This document shows, piece after piece, positions 16,792 to 25,277 of a stretch of DNA of 64,000 bases (positions are counted from its first letter, which is position 1; every line of letters begins with the position of its first letter). Made by a program: the position numbers and the translations under genes. The notes beneath the pieces are model-generated. The model was given only the letters and a program-made list of their open reading frames with translations, had not been told where the DNA came from and did no database searches. This DNA is from an uncultured bacterium (GTDB lineage: Bacteria > Actinomycetota > Coriobacteriia > Coriobacteriales > Coriobacteriaceae): the NCBI GenBank assembly GCA_905214525.1, contig CAJMMN010000010.1, forward strand, positions 1 to 64,000. The letters are read 5' to 3'.

Positions 16792-17133
16792 ATGACTGAG
16801 GTAATAGAAGCGTCTGATCTTACGTACGACGACCGTGGGCTGATTCCTTGTGTGGTTCAGCAGTATGACACTGGCGAGGTGCTTATGGTTGCTTGGATGA
16901 ACGAGGAGTCCGTGGGGCTGACGCTCAAGACCGGGACCACGTGGTTTTGGAGCCGTAGTCGCCAGGAGCTCTGGAACAAGGGCGCGACGAGCGGCAATAT
17001 GCAGGAGGTCAAGGAGCTCTGGGCCGACTGCGATAGCGATACGCTGCTGGTCAAGGTGGACTCGCCGGGCCCGGCCTGCCATACCGGCAACCGTACCTGC
17101 TTCTTTAAGCGCGTAAAGGGGGGAACACGATGA
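16792..17133 (+). CDS. hisI: Phosphoribosyl-AMP cyclohydrolase HisI
   Basis: 113 residues; opens the purine ring of PR-AMP. Typical: VLMVAWMNEES, TTWFWSRSRQELWNKGATSGN, the metal-binding D-x-D-x-D in WADCDSDTLL, and zinc cysteines in PACHTGNRTCFF. The cyclohydrolase is separate from HisE here. Start at 16792 follows GGGAGA with 5 nt spacing; an ATG directly before it is possible. The stop overlaps the next small gene by 4 nt. Confidence 0.95.
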   Translation: MTEVIEASDLTYDDRGLIPCVVQQYDTGEVLMVAWMNEESVGLTLKTGTTWFWSRSRQELWNKGATSGNMQEVKELWADCDSDTLLVKVDSPGPACHTGNRTCFFKRVKGGTR

Positions 17134-17357
17134 AGGTCGTGACGCCGTTCGAAGTCGCCGACTGCAACGCCGAACTCCTCCGCGCGGGCGTGCCGTGCCG
17201 CGTGCACCTGACCGATGCCTGCGGGGCGCAGTCGCTTTGGCTCGAGGCCGAGAAGGAAAGGCTCGATGAGGCCCATGCCGTCATCGTTGAATTCTTTGGG
17301 AAAAAGGGCGCAAAGCTTCGGTTCGATGAGACCGGTACTTACTTTACGCTGCAGTAA
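17130..17357 (+). CDS. Conserved-looking small protein inside the his operon, function unknown
   Basis: 75 residues, overlapping hisI by 4 nt (ATGA) behind a good GGGGGGA site, 15 nt before hisE. No family recognised. It looks cytoplasmic, of mixed alpha/beta character, with a central DACGAQSLWLE segment, a charged helix EKERLDEAHAVIVEFF and a C-terminal RFDETGTYFTL. Coupled position between HisI and HisE suggests a role tied to the two steps after HisG, or to their regulation; this is inference from context. Codon use matches the neighbours. Confidence 0.8.
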   Translation: MKVVTPFEVADCNAELLRAGVPCRVHLTDACGAQSLWLEAEKERLDEAHAVIVEFFGKKGAKLRFDETGTYFTLQ

Positions 17358-17372
17358 CGAGAGGAAATAACC

Positions 17373-17690
17373 ATGGGAGTCAGAACAGCTAACGTGCAGC
17401 CGGGAAATATCGGCGAGACGCTGACGGGACTAGCCGAGGTGATTCACGGTCGTCGCGATGCGTCGCCACAGGAGAGCTACACCGCCCGTCTGCTGACCGA
17501 CGTCGAGGACGAGCTGCTCAAGAAGCTTGCCGAGGAGGCGAGCGAGGTGATCATGGCCTGCAAGGATAACGACCACGATCACATTCGCTACGAGGCCGGC
17601 GACCTGATCTACCACCTGCTCGTGACGCTCGAGCGCTACGGCATTACCCTCGACGAGCTGGCCGGCGAACTCAACGCCCGCCGCCACTAG
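17373..17690 (+). CDS. hisE: Phosphoribosyl-ATP pyrophosphatase HisE
   Basis: 105-residue all-alpha MazG-like fold enzyme that hydrolyses PR-ATP to PR-AMP. The metal-binding block KLAEEASEVIMACKDND and the following YEAGDLIYHLLVTLERYG are diagnostic. GAGAGGA precedes the ATG. Last gene of the plus-strand his operon; only 27 nt separate it from the end of the convergent histidinol-phosphatase gene. Confidence 0.95.
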   Translation: MGVRTANVQPGNIGETLTGLAEVIHGRRDASPQESYTARLLTDVEDELLKKLAEEASEVIMACKDNDHDHIRYEAGDLIYHLLVTLERYGITLDELAGELNARRH

Positions 17691-17717
17691 TTATTGGGGA
17701 CGTTCTTAAACGACCAG

Positions 17718-18629
17718 TTAGGCGAGGGGCGTGGACTCCCATTCTCCGGTGAGGTGGGGGATGTCGAGGGTTCGATAACCGCAGTCGTAGGCGTGGGCCT
17801 GAGCCTCGCGAATGTTCCAGCAGATGTCGCAGGCGCGGTGCGCGTCCGAGCCAAAAGTGATCGGCACCTCGGCGTGGACAAAGTGACGTAAAAGGCCGGT
17901 CGCGGGATAGTAGTCATCGAGGCCCTTGCGCGGTGCGGCCGTCGAGATCTCAACGCGGCGACCCGTATCGTGCGCGCACTCGGCCATCTGCTGCCAAAAC
18001 GGCGCGGGGTCAAAGTCGGGCGCAAAGCCTTCCTTCGAAAAGCGCATGACTAGGTCGGGGTGAGCCATCACATCAAAGTTGAGCGGGCTCTCGCAGGCTC
18101 GGCACCAGTCATCGATATAGCGCTCCCACACGCCGCGTACGCCTAAGTTTTCCCAAACATGCAGGTTGGTATCGTCGTCGATCCAGCCACAAAGCGAATC
18201 GGGCGTATCGGGGCGCGCGACGCCCTCTGTCCCTGCCGTGCCCGCGGCACCTGCCGCAATGTCGCCCGGGTCGCCAATCCAATGCACGCTGCCCAAGCGC
18301 ACCACGGCGCCCTGGGCCCAGCGCTCAACCAAGGGTTCGCAGCCCTCGTACCAATCGCATTCAAAACCGTAGATAAAGGTGAGCTCCGGCGCAATCTGCG
18401 CGGCGAGTTTGCGGGCGTCCTCAAAGGCCAGACGATGTGCCGGCAAGTCGCCCTCGACGACCTGCACCTCGCAGTTAGCATCCATGCTGGCGGGCAGGGT
18501 GAGGTGGTCGGTCGAGACCATGACGCGGCATCCGGCAGCGGTAGCGGCGCGGACGTTGTCCTCGAACGAGGCGTGGCCGTCCGAAAACGAAGTATGGGTG
18601 TGGCAATCGACCAGCGGGCAGGCGGGCAT
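17718..18629 (-). CDS. Histidinol-phosphatase, PHP family
   Basis: 303 residues. The PHP metal site is visible: His10 and His12 in DCHTHTSFSDGH, STDHLT, GFECDWYEG and FGSDAH near the C-terminus. PHP proteins of this size act as histidinol-phosphatase (HisK/HisJ type), the one step missing from the plus-strand his genes because HisB lacks a phosphatase domain. The start at 18629 has AAAGGAG 6 nt upstream; longer in-frame starts lack one. Convergent with hisE. Another PHP phosphoesterase activity is possible but the location argues for histidine synthesis. Confidence 0.87.
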   Translation of the reverse strand: MPACPLVDCHTHTSFSDGHASFEDNVRAATAAGCRVMVSTDHLTLPASMDANCEVQVVEGDLPAHRLAFEDARKLAAQIAPELTFIYGFECDWYEGCEPLVERWAQGAVVRLGSVHWIGDPGDIAAGAAGTAGTEGVARPDTPDSLCGWIDDDTNLHVWENLGVRGVWERYIDDWCRACESPLNFDVMAHPDLVMRFSKEGFAPDFDPAPFWQQMAECAHDTGRRVEISTAAPRKGLDDYYPATGLLRHFVHAEVPITFGSDAHRACDICWNIREAQAHAYDCGYRTLDIPHLTGEWESTPLA

Positions 18630-18748
18630 GGCGACTCCTTTGCATTTGGCGAATCCGTTCCATTGTAATGGCGCAGCCTCGGCGCGGCGGGAACGCTGCA
18701 GGTCGAAACCGACTGGAAAGGGCAGGCAGCGCGTGCCGGCGCCGGCGA

Positions 18749-19168
18749 CTACTTGCTTTGTGCCGCCACGCGTTTGGCCTGCACCGTTACCATCGCGTGC
18801 CGCACGGCGGTGATGGGGCGATAGCGGATCATACGCGGTCCCGACCAGCGCATGACCTTGCGGATCTTCTCGCGCATGGCGGGCCGGTAACAATGCGAAG
18901 GACAGGCCGAGCAAAATGTCTTGGTGCCCATGTGCGGGCAGTGCTCAATGCGCGCGATGGCGTATTTCTGCAGCTCGGCGCATTCGGGGCAGAGCGTAAT
19001 GGTCCGAAGGCCTAGCTTCACGCGCACGGGCTCATCGTCGCCAGCCTGCTCGACCGCATGCCCGCCGCCATGATGCCCGCGGCACCACAGCGCAATCATC
19101 TGCGACACCATTTGGGCCTCGCGCTCGCGTTTGCGTGCCAGCTCCGGTGTGTCGACCGGGCGTGCCAT
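18749..19168 (-). CDS. YgbA-family protein (nitrous oxide-stimulated promoter family)
   Basis: 139 residues. The family core is clear: CPECAELQKYAIARIEHCP, then KTFCSACPSHCYRPAMREKIRKVMR and SGPRMIRYRPITAVRH. Conserved cysteines suggest a metal or thiol function; E. coli ygbA is known as a gene of the nitrosative-stress (NsrR) regulon, but its biochemical role is not settled. The start overlaps the stop of the CydDC-like exporter gene (TAATG), so the two are translated together, which suggests a shared link to redox or NO stress. Confidence 0.87.
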   Translation of the reverse strand: MARPVDTPELARKREREAQMVSQMIALWCRGHHGGGHAVEQAGDDEPVRVKLGLRTITLCPECAELQKYAIARIEHCPHMGTKTFCSACPSHCYRPAMREKIRKVMRWSGPRMIRYRPITAVRHAMVTVQAKRVAAQSK

Positions 19169-22100
19169 TAGCTCAGCCTCCCGTGCTCGACCGAAAGCGA
19201 GAAATCGGCAAACGCGCAGGTGCTGGCACGGTGGCTTACGAGCACAATGGTCTTGCCGCGGCGCTTGAGCTCGTCAACGGCCTGCATTACGGCTGCCTCG
19301 TTGAGAGCGTCAAGTGCGCTGGTGGGCTCGTCGAGCAAGATGAAAGGCGCGTCGTTGAGGAAGATGCGCGCAAGGCCGATGCGCTGGCGCTCGCCGCCCG
19401 AAAGCGAGTCGCCCAGCTCGGCAACGGGCGTGTCGAGACCCTGCGGCAGGCGGTCGATGAGGGCGGTAAGCGAAGCGGAGCGGCAAGCGTCGAGCAGCTC
19501 GGCATCGGTGGCGCTGGCGTGCGCAACCAGCAGATTCTCGCGTACGGTGCCGCAGAACAGATGTGTGTCCTGGGTCATATAGGCCTCGTGGCTGCGCAGG
19601 CTCGCCGTGTTGATGTGGCGGGCGTCGACGCCACTCACCGTGATGGTGCCAGCTGCGGGGTCCCAAAAACGCATGAGCAGCTTAAGCAGCGTCGACTTGC
19701 CCGAGCCCGAGCGCCCCATGATGCAGGTCATGGTGCCGGGCGCAAAGGTGCAGGTCACGTCGTCGAGGATGAGACTCGCAGCGGTGTCGTTCGCGACCTG
19801 CTCCGTGGCGCCCGCACCGCCCGCGTCCACGCCGCCCGCATAACTAAAGCTCACATGCTCGGCTGCGGCGCCGGCAAACTCAACGTCCTGTCCGTCGGCG
19901 ACCTCGGCGCACTGGGGCTGCTCGTCGAGCAAATCGAGCACGCGTGCGCCCGAGGCGAGCGTCTCCTGCAGTGAGGCGCCCAGGCGGCTCACGGCCATCA
20001 CCGAGCCAAACGACGACACAAAGGTAAAGACGGCGACAAACGCTGCGGCAAAATCGATCGTTCCCGCAGCCACCAGCTGCAGCGCTCGCCCGAGCATCAC
20101 CAGATTGGCCGCAAGAATAAGCGCATCGGCTACGGCCTCGCTGGCCGCCTGGCGGCGCTTGAGGCGCGCGTCCACGGCGCCGACTTGCTCGGTCAGCTTG
20201 CCCAGGGCACGGCTGCGATCGGCGCCACCGGCAAACTGGATAGTCTCGGACGCGCCGCGTAGACTGTCGAGCACAAAGGCACCCAGCTTACCGGCGCCCT
20301 CGCGGCTCTGGCGGCCGGTGGTGCCGCATGCCTTGGCCGAGGTCAGGGGCAGCAGCACGCCCAGGACCGCGTAGGCCACGAGCGCGATGCCCGCGAGCTC
20401 GGGGCTCACAGCCAGCAAAAAGCCCTCAAACACAACGGTGCAGACCAGAGCTATGGCAATGGGCGAGATGGTGTGCGCGTAGAAGACCTCGAGCAGCTCG
20501 ATATCCGAGGTGACCAGGCTCACGAGCTCGCCCTTGCCGCGGCCCTCGAGCTTGGCGGGGGCGAGCTGGCGCAGGGCGCCAAACACCAGGTCGCGAATGT
20601 GCGCGAGCAGACGGAATGCGATGTAATGGTTGCAGAGCTGCTCGCCGTAGTGGAGCGGCCCGCGTGCGATGCCGCAGGCGGCACAGGCCGCGCATGCTGC
20701 GATCAGACCAAGCCCCAAGGCGTTGCGGCCCAGCGCGGCCATAAGGCCGAGGGCGCCAAAGGCCGGCACGAACGCGGCGGTGAGCATGCCAATGCTGCCC
20801 AGCGCGACGGCTAGCACAAGCCAGCCGGCAAGCGGTCGGACGAGCCCCGTCATGCGCCACATGATGGACGGCGCCGAGCGACGGGCGCGGCCGGAGTCAG
20901 GCGCCGCGGTAGCGGAAGACGAGCCGGCACCGTTGAGGCCATCGGCACAGGCGGTACTGCCGCCAACAGCCTCAACCGCGCCGGCATCCTCGGCATCATC
21001 CTCCGCATACGCATATGCCGAGAGCTGCTCCTGGCTGTTCCACATGCGCGCATAGGCGCCCGCGCCCGACAGGAGCTCATCATGGGTGCCGCGCTCGACA
21101 ATGCGACCGCGTTCCAGCACCAGAATCTGGTCGGCGTTCACGATCGTCGACAGGCGGTGTGCCACCACAATTACAGTGTGCTCACCGGCAAGCGATGCGA
21201 TGACCTCGCCGATTGCGGTTTCGCTTGCGGCATCGACGTTGCTCGTCGCCTCGTCAAACACATAGATGGGCGAGTTGTGCAGCAGGGCGCGTGCCATGCA
21301 CACGCGCTGGCGCTGGCCACCCGAAAGGTTGGTGCCGCCTTCGTTAATCACCATGTCGAGCCCGCCGTTGGCCTGCACAAAGGCCGCCACGCGCGTGCGG
21401 TCGAGTGCGCGCAAAAGCTCGGCGTCGGTGGCGTTGGGCTGGGCAAGCAGCAGGTTATCGCGTAGGGTGCCGGCAAACAGGTAGCCGTTGGTGGGCACCA
21501 GCGTGGTGGCGCGCATGAGTGAGGCGGCCGTGGCATCGCGCAGCTCGACGCCGCCAATGCGAACGCTGCCGCGGTAGGCGTCCCTGCGGCCCGAGATAAT
21601 CCCCGCGAGCGTGGACTTGCCGCCGCCGCTTTCGCCCACGAGTGCCACGAGCGAGCCGTGCGCAATGGTCGCGCTGGCGCTGTCCAGCACCGTGCGGTCG
21701 CCGTATGCATAGCTCACGCCCGCGAGCTCGATATCGCCGCGACCGTCAAGCTCAACATCGCCGCGCTCGGGCTCGGGCGTATCCAAAATGCCAAACATGC
21801 GGCGCGAGGCGGCCATGCCGTTCATGGCCGTGTGGAACAGCGATCCCAGGCGGCGCATAGGCAAAAAGAACTCCTGCGACAGAAAGACGATGAGGAAGGC
21901 CGCCTCAAAGTCAATCTTGCCCGTGGCGAGCTGCAGCGCGGCTACGATAATGCCGAGCGCGGCGCCCATATAGACGACCAGGTCCATAACGCAAATGGAG
22001 CGCAGCTGCATCACCAGCAGGCGCATGGTCGCTGTGCGGAAACGCTCGGACTCGGCGTTGATGCGCTCGTGCCAGCTGCGATCGGCCTGGTAGACCTTAA

Positions 22101-22734
22101 GGGTGGTGAGACCCTGCACGGCCTCCAGGAACATGCCGCCCAGATCGACATAGCTGCCCCAGTACTCGGCCCCGATCTTTTTGGCGTTGCGCATGACCAT
22201 CATGATGGAGACGGGGATGACCGGAACGCAGGCGAGCAGCAGCGCGGCGGGAAGACCCGCCTGGCCCACGAGCAGTACAAACAGCGTGATGGGTGCCAAG
22301 CCGGCAAAGAAGAGCTGCGGCAGGTAACCGCCAAAGTACACCTGGAGTTGCGTGGCGCCCTCGACGCTGGTCTGGACGGCCTCGGCGGTGGGAACGGTTT
22401 CGGTGTAGGAGGGGCCGAGTGCGGTGAGCTTGTCGTAGACGAGCGAGCGCACGCGGCGGACGGCCTCGAACGCGGCTTTGTCGCCGGCGCGTTGGGCCAG
22501 GTAGATGGAGGCGGCGCGCACGATGATGGCGGCGGCGAGCGGTAGGGCCGCCTGTGCGAGGACGTCGACGGCGAGCGCGGCGGAAAGACCGTCCGTGACG
22601 ATGCCGCCCAAGATGCGCGCAAGCATCCACATCACCGTGATGTTTGCCATGAGCGCGATCCACTTAAACAGGACGCTTGCCATAATGTAGGGCGTTGCCT
22701 GCGGAACCAGGGAGAAGAGTCGCCTCTCGAACAT
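19168..22734 (-). CDS. cydDC: Fused heterodimeric ABC exporter, CydD-CydC type
   Basis: 1188 residues: two complete ABC half-transporters in one chain. First half: membrane domain to about residue 320, Walker A GESGGGKST near 366, signature LSGGQRQRVCMARAL, Walker B IYVFDEATSNVDA. A linker of about 60 residues (Ala/Asp/Ser-rich) leads to a second membrane domain from about 620, Walker A GRSGSGKST near 1005, LSGGERQRIGLARI and LLDEPTSALDA. CydDC exports cysteine/glutathione and supports cytochrome bd assembly; normally two genes. AGGAGG precedes the ATG. No cydAB is in this window, so the cargo is uncertain; a generic multidrug-type exporter is the alternative. Confidence 0.85.
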   Translation of the reverse strand: MFERRLFSLVPQATPYIMASVLFKWIALMANITVMWMLARILGGIVTDGLSAALAVDVLAQAALPLAAAIIVRAASIYLAQRAGDKAAFEAVRRVRSLVYDKLTALGPSYTETVPTAEAVQTSVEGATQLQVYFGGYLPQLFFAGLAPITLFVLLVGQAGLPAALLLACVPVIPVSIMMVMRNAKKIGAEYWGSYVDLGGMFLEAVQGLTTLKVYQADRSWHERINAESERFRTATMRLLVMQLRSICVMDLVVYMGAALGIIVAALQLATGKIDFEAAFLIVFLSQEFFLPMRRLGSLFHTAMNGMAASRRMFGILDTPEPERGDVELDGRGDIELAGVSYAYGDRTVLDSASATIAHGSLVALVGESGGGKSTLAGIISGRRDAYRGSVRIGGVELRDATAASLMRATTLVPTNGYLFAGTLRDNLLLAQPNATDAELLRALDRTRVAAFVQANGGLDMVINEGGTNLSGGQRQRVCMARALLHNSPIYVFDEATSNVDAASETAIGEVIASLAGEHTVIVVAHRLSTIVNADQILVLERGRIVERGTHDELLSGAGAYARMWNSQEQLSAYAYAEDDAEDAGAVEAVGGSTACADGLNGAGSSSATAAPDSGRARRSAPSIMWRMTGLVRPLAGWLVLAVALGSIGMLTAAFVPAFGALGLMAALGRNALGLGLIAACAACAACGIARGPLHYGEQLCNHYIAFRLLAHIRDLVFGALRQLAPAKLEGRGKGELVSLVTSDIELLEVFYAHTISPIAIALVCTVVFEGFLLAVSPELAGIALVAYAVLGVLLPLTSAKACGTTGRQSREGAGKLGAFVLDSLRGASETIQFAGGADRSRALGKLTEQVGAVDARLKRRQAASEAVADALILAANLVMLGRALQLVAAGTIDFAAAFVAVFTFVSSFGSVMAVSRLGASLQETLASGARVLDLLDEQPQCAEVADGQDVEFAGAAAEHVSFSYAGGVDAGGAGATEQVANDTAASLILDDVTCTFAPGTMTCIMGRSGSGKSTLLKLLMRFWDPAAGTITVSGVDARHINTASLRSHEAYMTQDTHLFCGTVRENLLVAHASATDAELLDACRSASLTALIDRLPQGLDTPVAELGDSLSGGERQRIGLARIFLNDAPFILLDEPTSALDALNEAAVMQAVDELKRRGKTIVLVSHRASTCAFADFSLSVEHGRLS

Positions 22735-22942
22735 GAAACCTCCTATGCCGTAACGGTGCCGGGCGGGGTTCTTGGCAGCCGCTTAGTTAGCCAAATGCAA
22801 CTAGAGTAACATCGTGCAGCGGGTAAGTATGCCGAGGGTAATTTTTAGCCGATGAACTGCGTAGAAAGTTCAAAATTGTTGAGTGCGGCGAACTTTGTGG
22901 TGGACGGAGTGCGGGCGCAATTTTGATCGTGTGTGGCCCCGC

Positions 22943-23014
22943 TCCAAAACGTGTACGTCAGCCTCCAAAACCGACAAAAAATGACATGTTTGGAGGCTGA
23001 CGTACACGTTTGGA
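22943..23014. repeat. 27-bp inverted repeat element, intergenic
   Basis: Arms at 22943-22969 and about 22989-23014 are complementary except for one extra A, around an 18-20-nt loop containing ACCGACAAAAAATGACATG. It lies in the divergent gap between the CydDC-like gene and the LarC-like gene. No T-run outside the stem. The rest of the gap (22735-23117) holds the CydDC ribosome site and no gene that I can see. Confidence 0.75.
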
Positions 23015-23117
23015 TGGGGGCGAGGACGGCGACGGACGAAAGTCACGCCTGTGCCACGTCCGATGTGCTAGCGTTTGGGTGAATAAAACGAGCCCGTGCG
23101 GAAAGGATCCGGACCGT

Positions 23118-23603
23118 ATGCAACGTGGAAGTACATCTCCGCTGTCCCGCGAGACCGATGCGCCCGAGACCATCGTCAAGCTGGAGTGCGACATCGACGA
23201 TGCGTCGCCCGAGGTACTCGCCTATGCCGCCGACCGCCTGCGCGAGGCAGGCGCCCGCGAGGTGCACTGGCTGCCTCTCTACTGCAAAAAAGGCCGCCCC
23301 GGCTGGCAGCTGCAGGTGATCTGCTCGCACGAGGATATCGAGCGCCTACAGACGATTATCTTTTTGGAGACCACGACCAACGCCGTTCGTCGCCAGGTGA
23401 TGGAACGCGTTTGCCTGCCGCGTCGTTTTGAGCAGGTAGAGACGCCTTGGGGCGAGGTATCCGTTAAGGTGGCGACTCTGCCCGACGGCAGCGAGCGCGC
23501 GGCTCCCGAGTACGAGGATTGCGCCCGTCTTGCCCGCGAACATGGCGCGCCGCTCCAACGCGTGATGCAGGCGGCTCAGAGCGCGGCGCTGCGATTTGAG
23601 TAA
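23118..23603 (+). CDS. LarC C-terminal-domain protein (nickel insertion family)
   Basis: 161 residues. Matches the C-terminal part of LarC (DUF111): VKLECDIDDASPEVLAYAADRLREAGAREV, then LYCKKGRPGWQLQVIC and a metal-handling region TTTNAVRRQVMERVCL. Full LarC, about 400 residues, inserts nickel into the lactate racemase pincer cofactor; in some lactobacilli its two parts are joined by frameshifting. Only the second part is here and no larA, larB, larE or first half is nearby. ATG at 23118 follows GAAAGGA. Function as a stand-alone protein is unknown. Confidence 0.8.
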   Translation: MQRGSTSPLSRETDAPETIVKLECDIDDASPEVLAYAADRLREAGAREVHWLPLYCKKGRPGWQLQVICSHEDIERLQTIIFLETTTNAVRRQVMERVCLPRRFEQVETPWGEVSVKVATLPDGSERAAPEYEDCARLAREHGAPLQRVMQAAQSAALRFE

Positions 23604-23675
23604 CACGGTAGATGGGCCCCACATCCGCCGGACCCCGTATTCAGCCCCCATCAACTCCGCTTCGAAAGGACCATC

Positions 23676-24224
23676 ATGAAATACCTCATCGCCTCCGACA
23701 TTCACGGCTCGGCATACTGGACAGAGCGCCTGTGCGCCGCCATCGAATCCGAGCAGCCTGACCGCATCGTGCTGCTAGGTGACCTGCTCTACCACGGCCC
23801 GCGCAACGACCTGCCGCGCGATTACGCCCCCAAGCGCGTCATTCCGCTGCTCAACGCCCTGTCCGACCGCATCATCGCGGTACGTGGTAACTGCGACGCC
23901 GAGGTCGACCAAATGGTCCTCGACTTTCCCGTCATGGCCGACTACGCCACGCTGTTCGATGAGGCCGGCCGCGAGCTGTTCCTGACGCACGGCCACGTCT
24001 TTGGCGCCGGCATGCACAACAGCGTCGACCACGCGCCCGCGCTGCCCGAGGGCTCCGCGCTCGTCTACGGTCACACGCACATCAAGGTTAACGAGGTAAG
24101 CGAGGCGCACCCGGGCCTGTGGCTCTTCAACCCCGGCAGCGTGAGCATCCCCAAGGACGGCACGCACAGCTACGGCATCTACGAGGGCGGAGCGTTCCGC
24201 CACGTGATCCTGGAGGAGGACTAA
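23676..24224 (+). CDS. yfcE: YfcE-type phosphodiesterase (metallophosphoesterase)
   Basis: 182 residues with all calcineurin-like motifs in order: SDIHGS (residues 7-12), GDLLYHGPRN, RGNCDAEVD, THGHVFG and YGHTHIK. The long insert after GDL (YHGPRNDLPRDY) is typical of YfcE/MJ0936 two-metal phosphodiesterases. GAAAGGA lies upstream. The next gene, mazG, starts 2 nt after its stop, so they form an operon. Confidence 0.92.
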   Translation: MKYLIASDIHGSAYWTERLCAAIESEQPDRIVLLGDLLYHGPRNDLPRDYAPKRVIPLLNALSDRIIAVRGNCDAEVDQMVLDFPVMADYATLFDEAGRELFLTHGHVFGAGMHNSVDHAPALPEGSALVYGHTHIKVNEVSEAHPGLWLFNPGSVSIPKDGTHSYGIYEGGAFRHVILEED

Positions 24225-24226
24225 CC

Positions 24227-25087
24227 ATGGCGCAGCACATGGCTCAGCAAAATGCCGAGGGCTCGCGCGATCTGTCCACGCTGGTCGACGCATCGGCCGA
24301 GCTGCAGCATCTGGTGCAGACCATCTGGCGCCTACGCCAGCCCGACGGCTGTCCGTGGGACCGCGAGCAGACACACCGCAGCATTGGTAAGAGCATGATC
24401 GAGGAGGCCTATGAGGCGCTCGACTGCATCGAGGCCGACGACGCGGCACACCTTCGCGAGGAGCTAGGCGACGTACTCATGCAGGTAGTGCTGCATGCGC
24501 AGATTGCGGCGGACGCCGGCGAGTTTACGCTGGCCGACGTGGCACGCGATATTGATGCCAAGCTCATTCGCCGCCACCCGCACGTGTTTGGCGATGCGGA
24601 TGCCGACAGTTCCGACGAGGTGCTCAAGATTTGGGACGAGGTCAAGCTTGCCGAGAAGGCTGCCAAGGACAAGGCTGTGGCGGCGGGCGAGGCTGCGCCC
24701 GAAGGCCTGCTCGACGGCGTGCCCACGCACCTGCCGGCGCTGATGCAAGCTCAGAAGGTGTCGCGCAAGGCGGCTGCCGTGGGCTTTGAGTGGGAGACGG
24801 TCCAGGATGTGTGGGACGAGGTTGCCGAGGAGCGTGCCGAGTTTGAGGCCGAGGCTCCCGGCTCGCCTGAGCGCGAGATGGAGTTTGGCGACCTGCTCTT
24901 TGCCTTGGTCAACGTCGCGCGCAAAGAGGGGATTGACGCCGAGAGCGCCCTGCGCGCGAGCACGGCCAAGTTCCGCCGTCGCTGGGCTGCGATGGAGCAG
25001 ATGGCGGCCGGTGCTCACGTGGATCTTGCCGAGCTTTCGACCCACGGCCTCAACGACCTGTGGGATGCCGCAAAGGCGGAGGAGTAA
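24227..25087 (+). CDS. mazG: Nucleoside triphosphate pyrophosphohydrolase MazG
   Basis: 286 residues with two tandem MazG modules. N-terminal: TIWRLRQPDGCPWDREQTHRS, then EEAYEALDCIE and EELGDVLMQVVLHAQIA (E-E-x-x-E and E-x-x-D metal motifs). C-terminal: EFGDLLFALVNVARKEG. It hydrolyses (d)NTPs to monophosphates, a house-cleaning role also linked to ppGpp control. TGGAGGAGG lies in the end of yfcE. A terminator follows. Confidence 0.94.
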   Translation: MAQHMAQQNAEGSRDLSTLVDASAELQHLVQTIWRLRQPDGCPWDREQTHRSIGKSMIEEAYEALDCIEADDAAHLREELGDVLMQVVLHAQIAADAGEFTLADVARDIDAKLIRRHPHVFGDADADSSDEVLKIWDEVKLAEKAAKDKAVAAGEAAPEGLLDGVPTHLPALMQAQKVSRKAAAVGFEWETVQDVWDEVAEERAEFEAEAPGSPEREMEFGDLLFALVNVARKEGIDAESALRASTAKFRRRWAAMEQMAAGAHVDLAELSTHGLNDLWDAAKAEE

Positions 25088-25091
25088 GACT

Positions 25092-25137
25092 GCGGGAACG
25101 ACGGGCTGACGCGCCTTATCGTTCCCGCTATATTTTT
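25092..25137 (+). terminator. Rho-independent terminator after mazG
   Basis: 10-bp perfect stem GCGGGAACGA/TCGTTCCCGC with a 17-nt loop, followed by TATATTTTT. Confidence 0.85.
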
Positions 25138-25171
25138 CGAAAATCAAGTGTATCCCTCGGCTAACTTAGGG

Positions 25172-25177
25172 CATAAT
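25172..25177 (+). promoter_or_regulatory. Possible -10 box of eno
   Basis: CATAAT about 100 nt before the eno start, with no clear -35 box. Offered only because it is the best -10-like hexamer in the gap. Confidence 0.35.
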
Positions 25178-25277
25178 GCAAAAAGTGCGACATGGCTAAC
25201 TTACGGAGGCGCACCGACGGTGCGCGGTCAGCCGGTCGCCAAGCATTCAACCCGTTTCCAAGTGAGAGGGAGACAAC

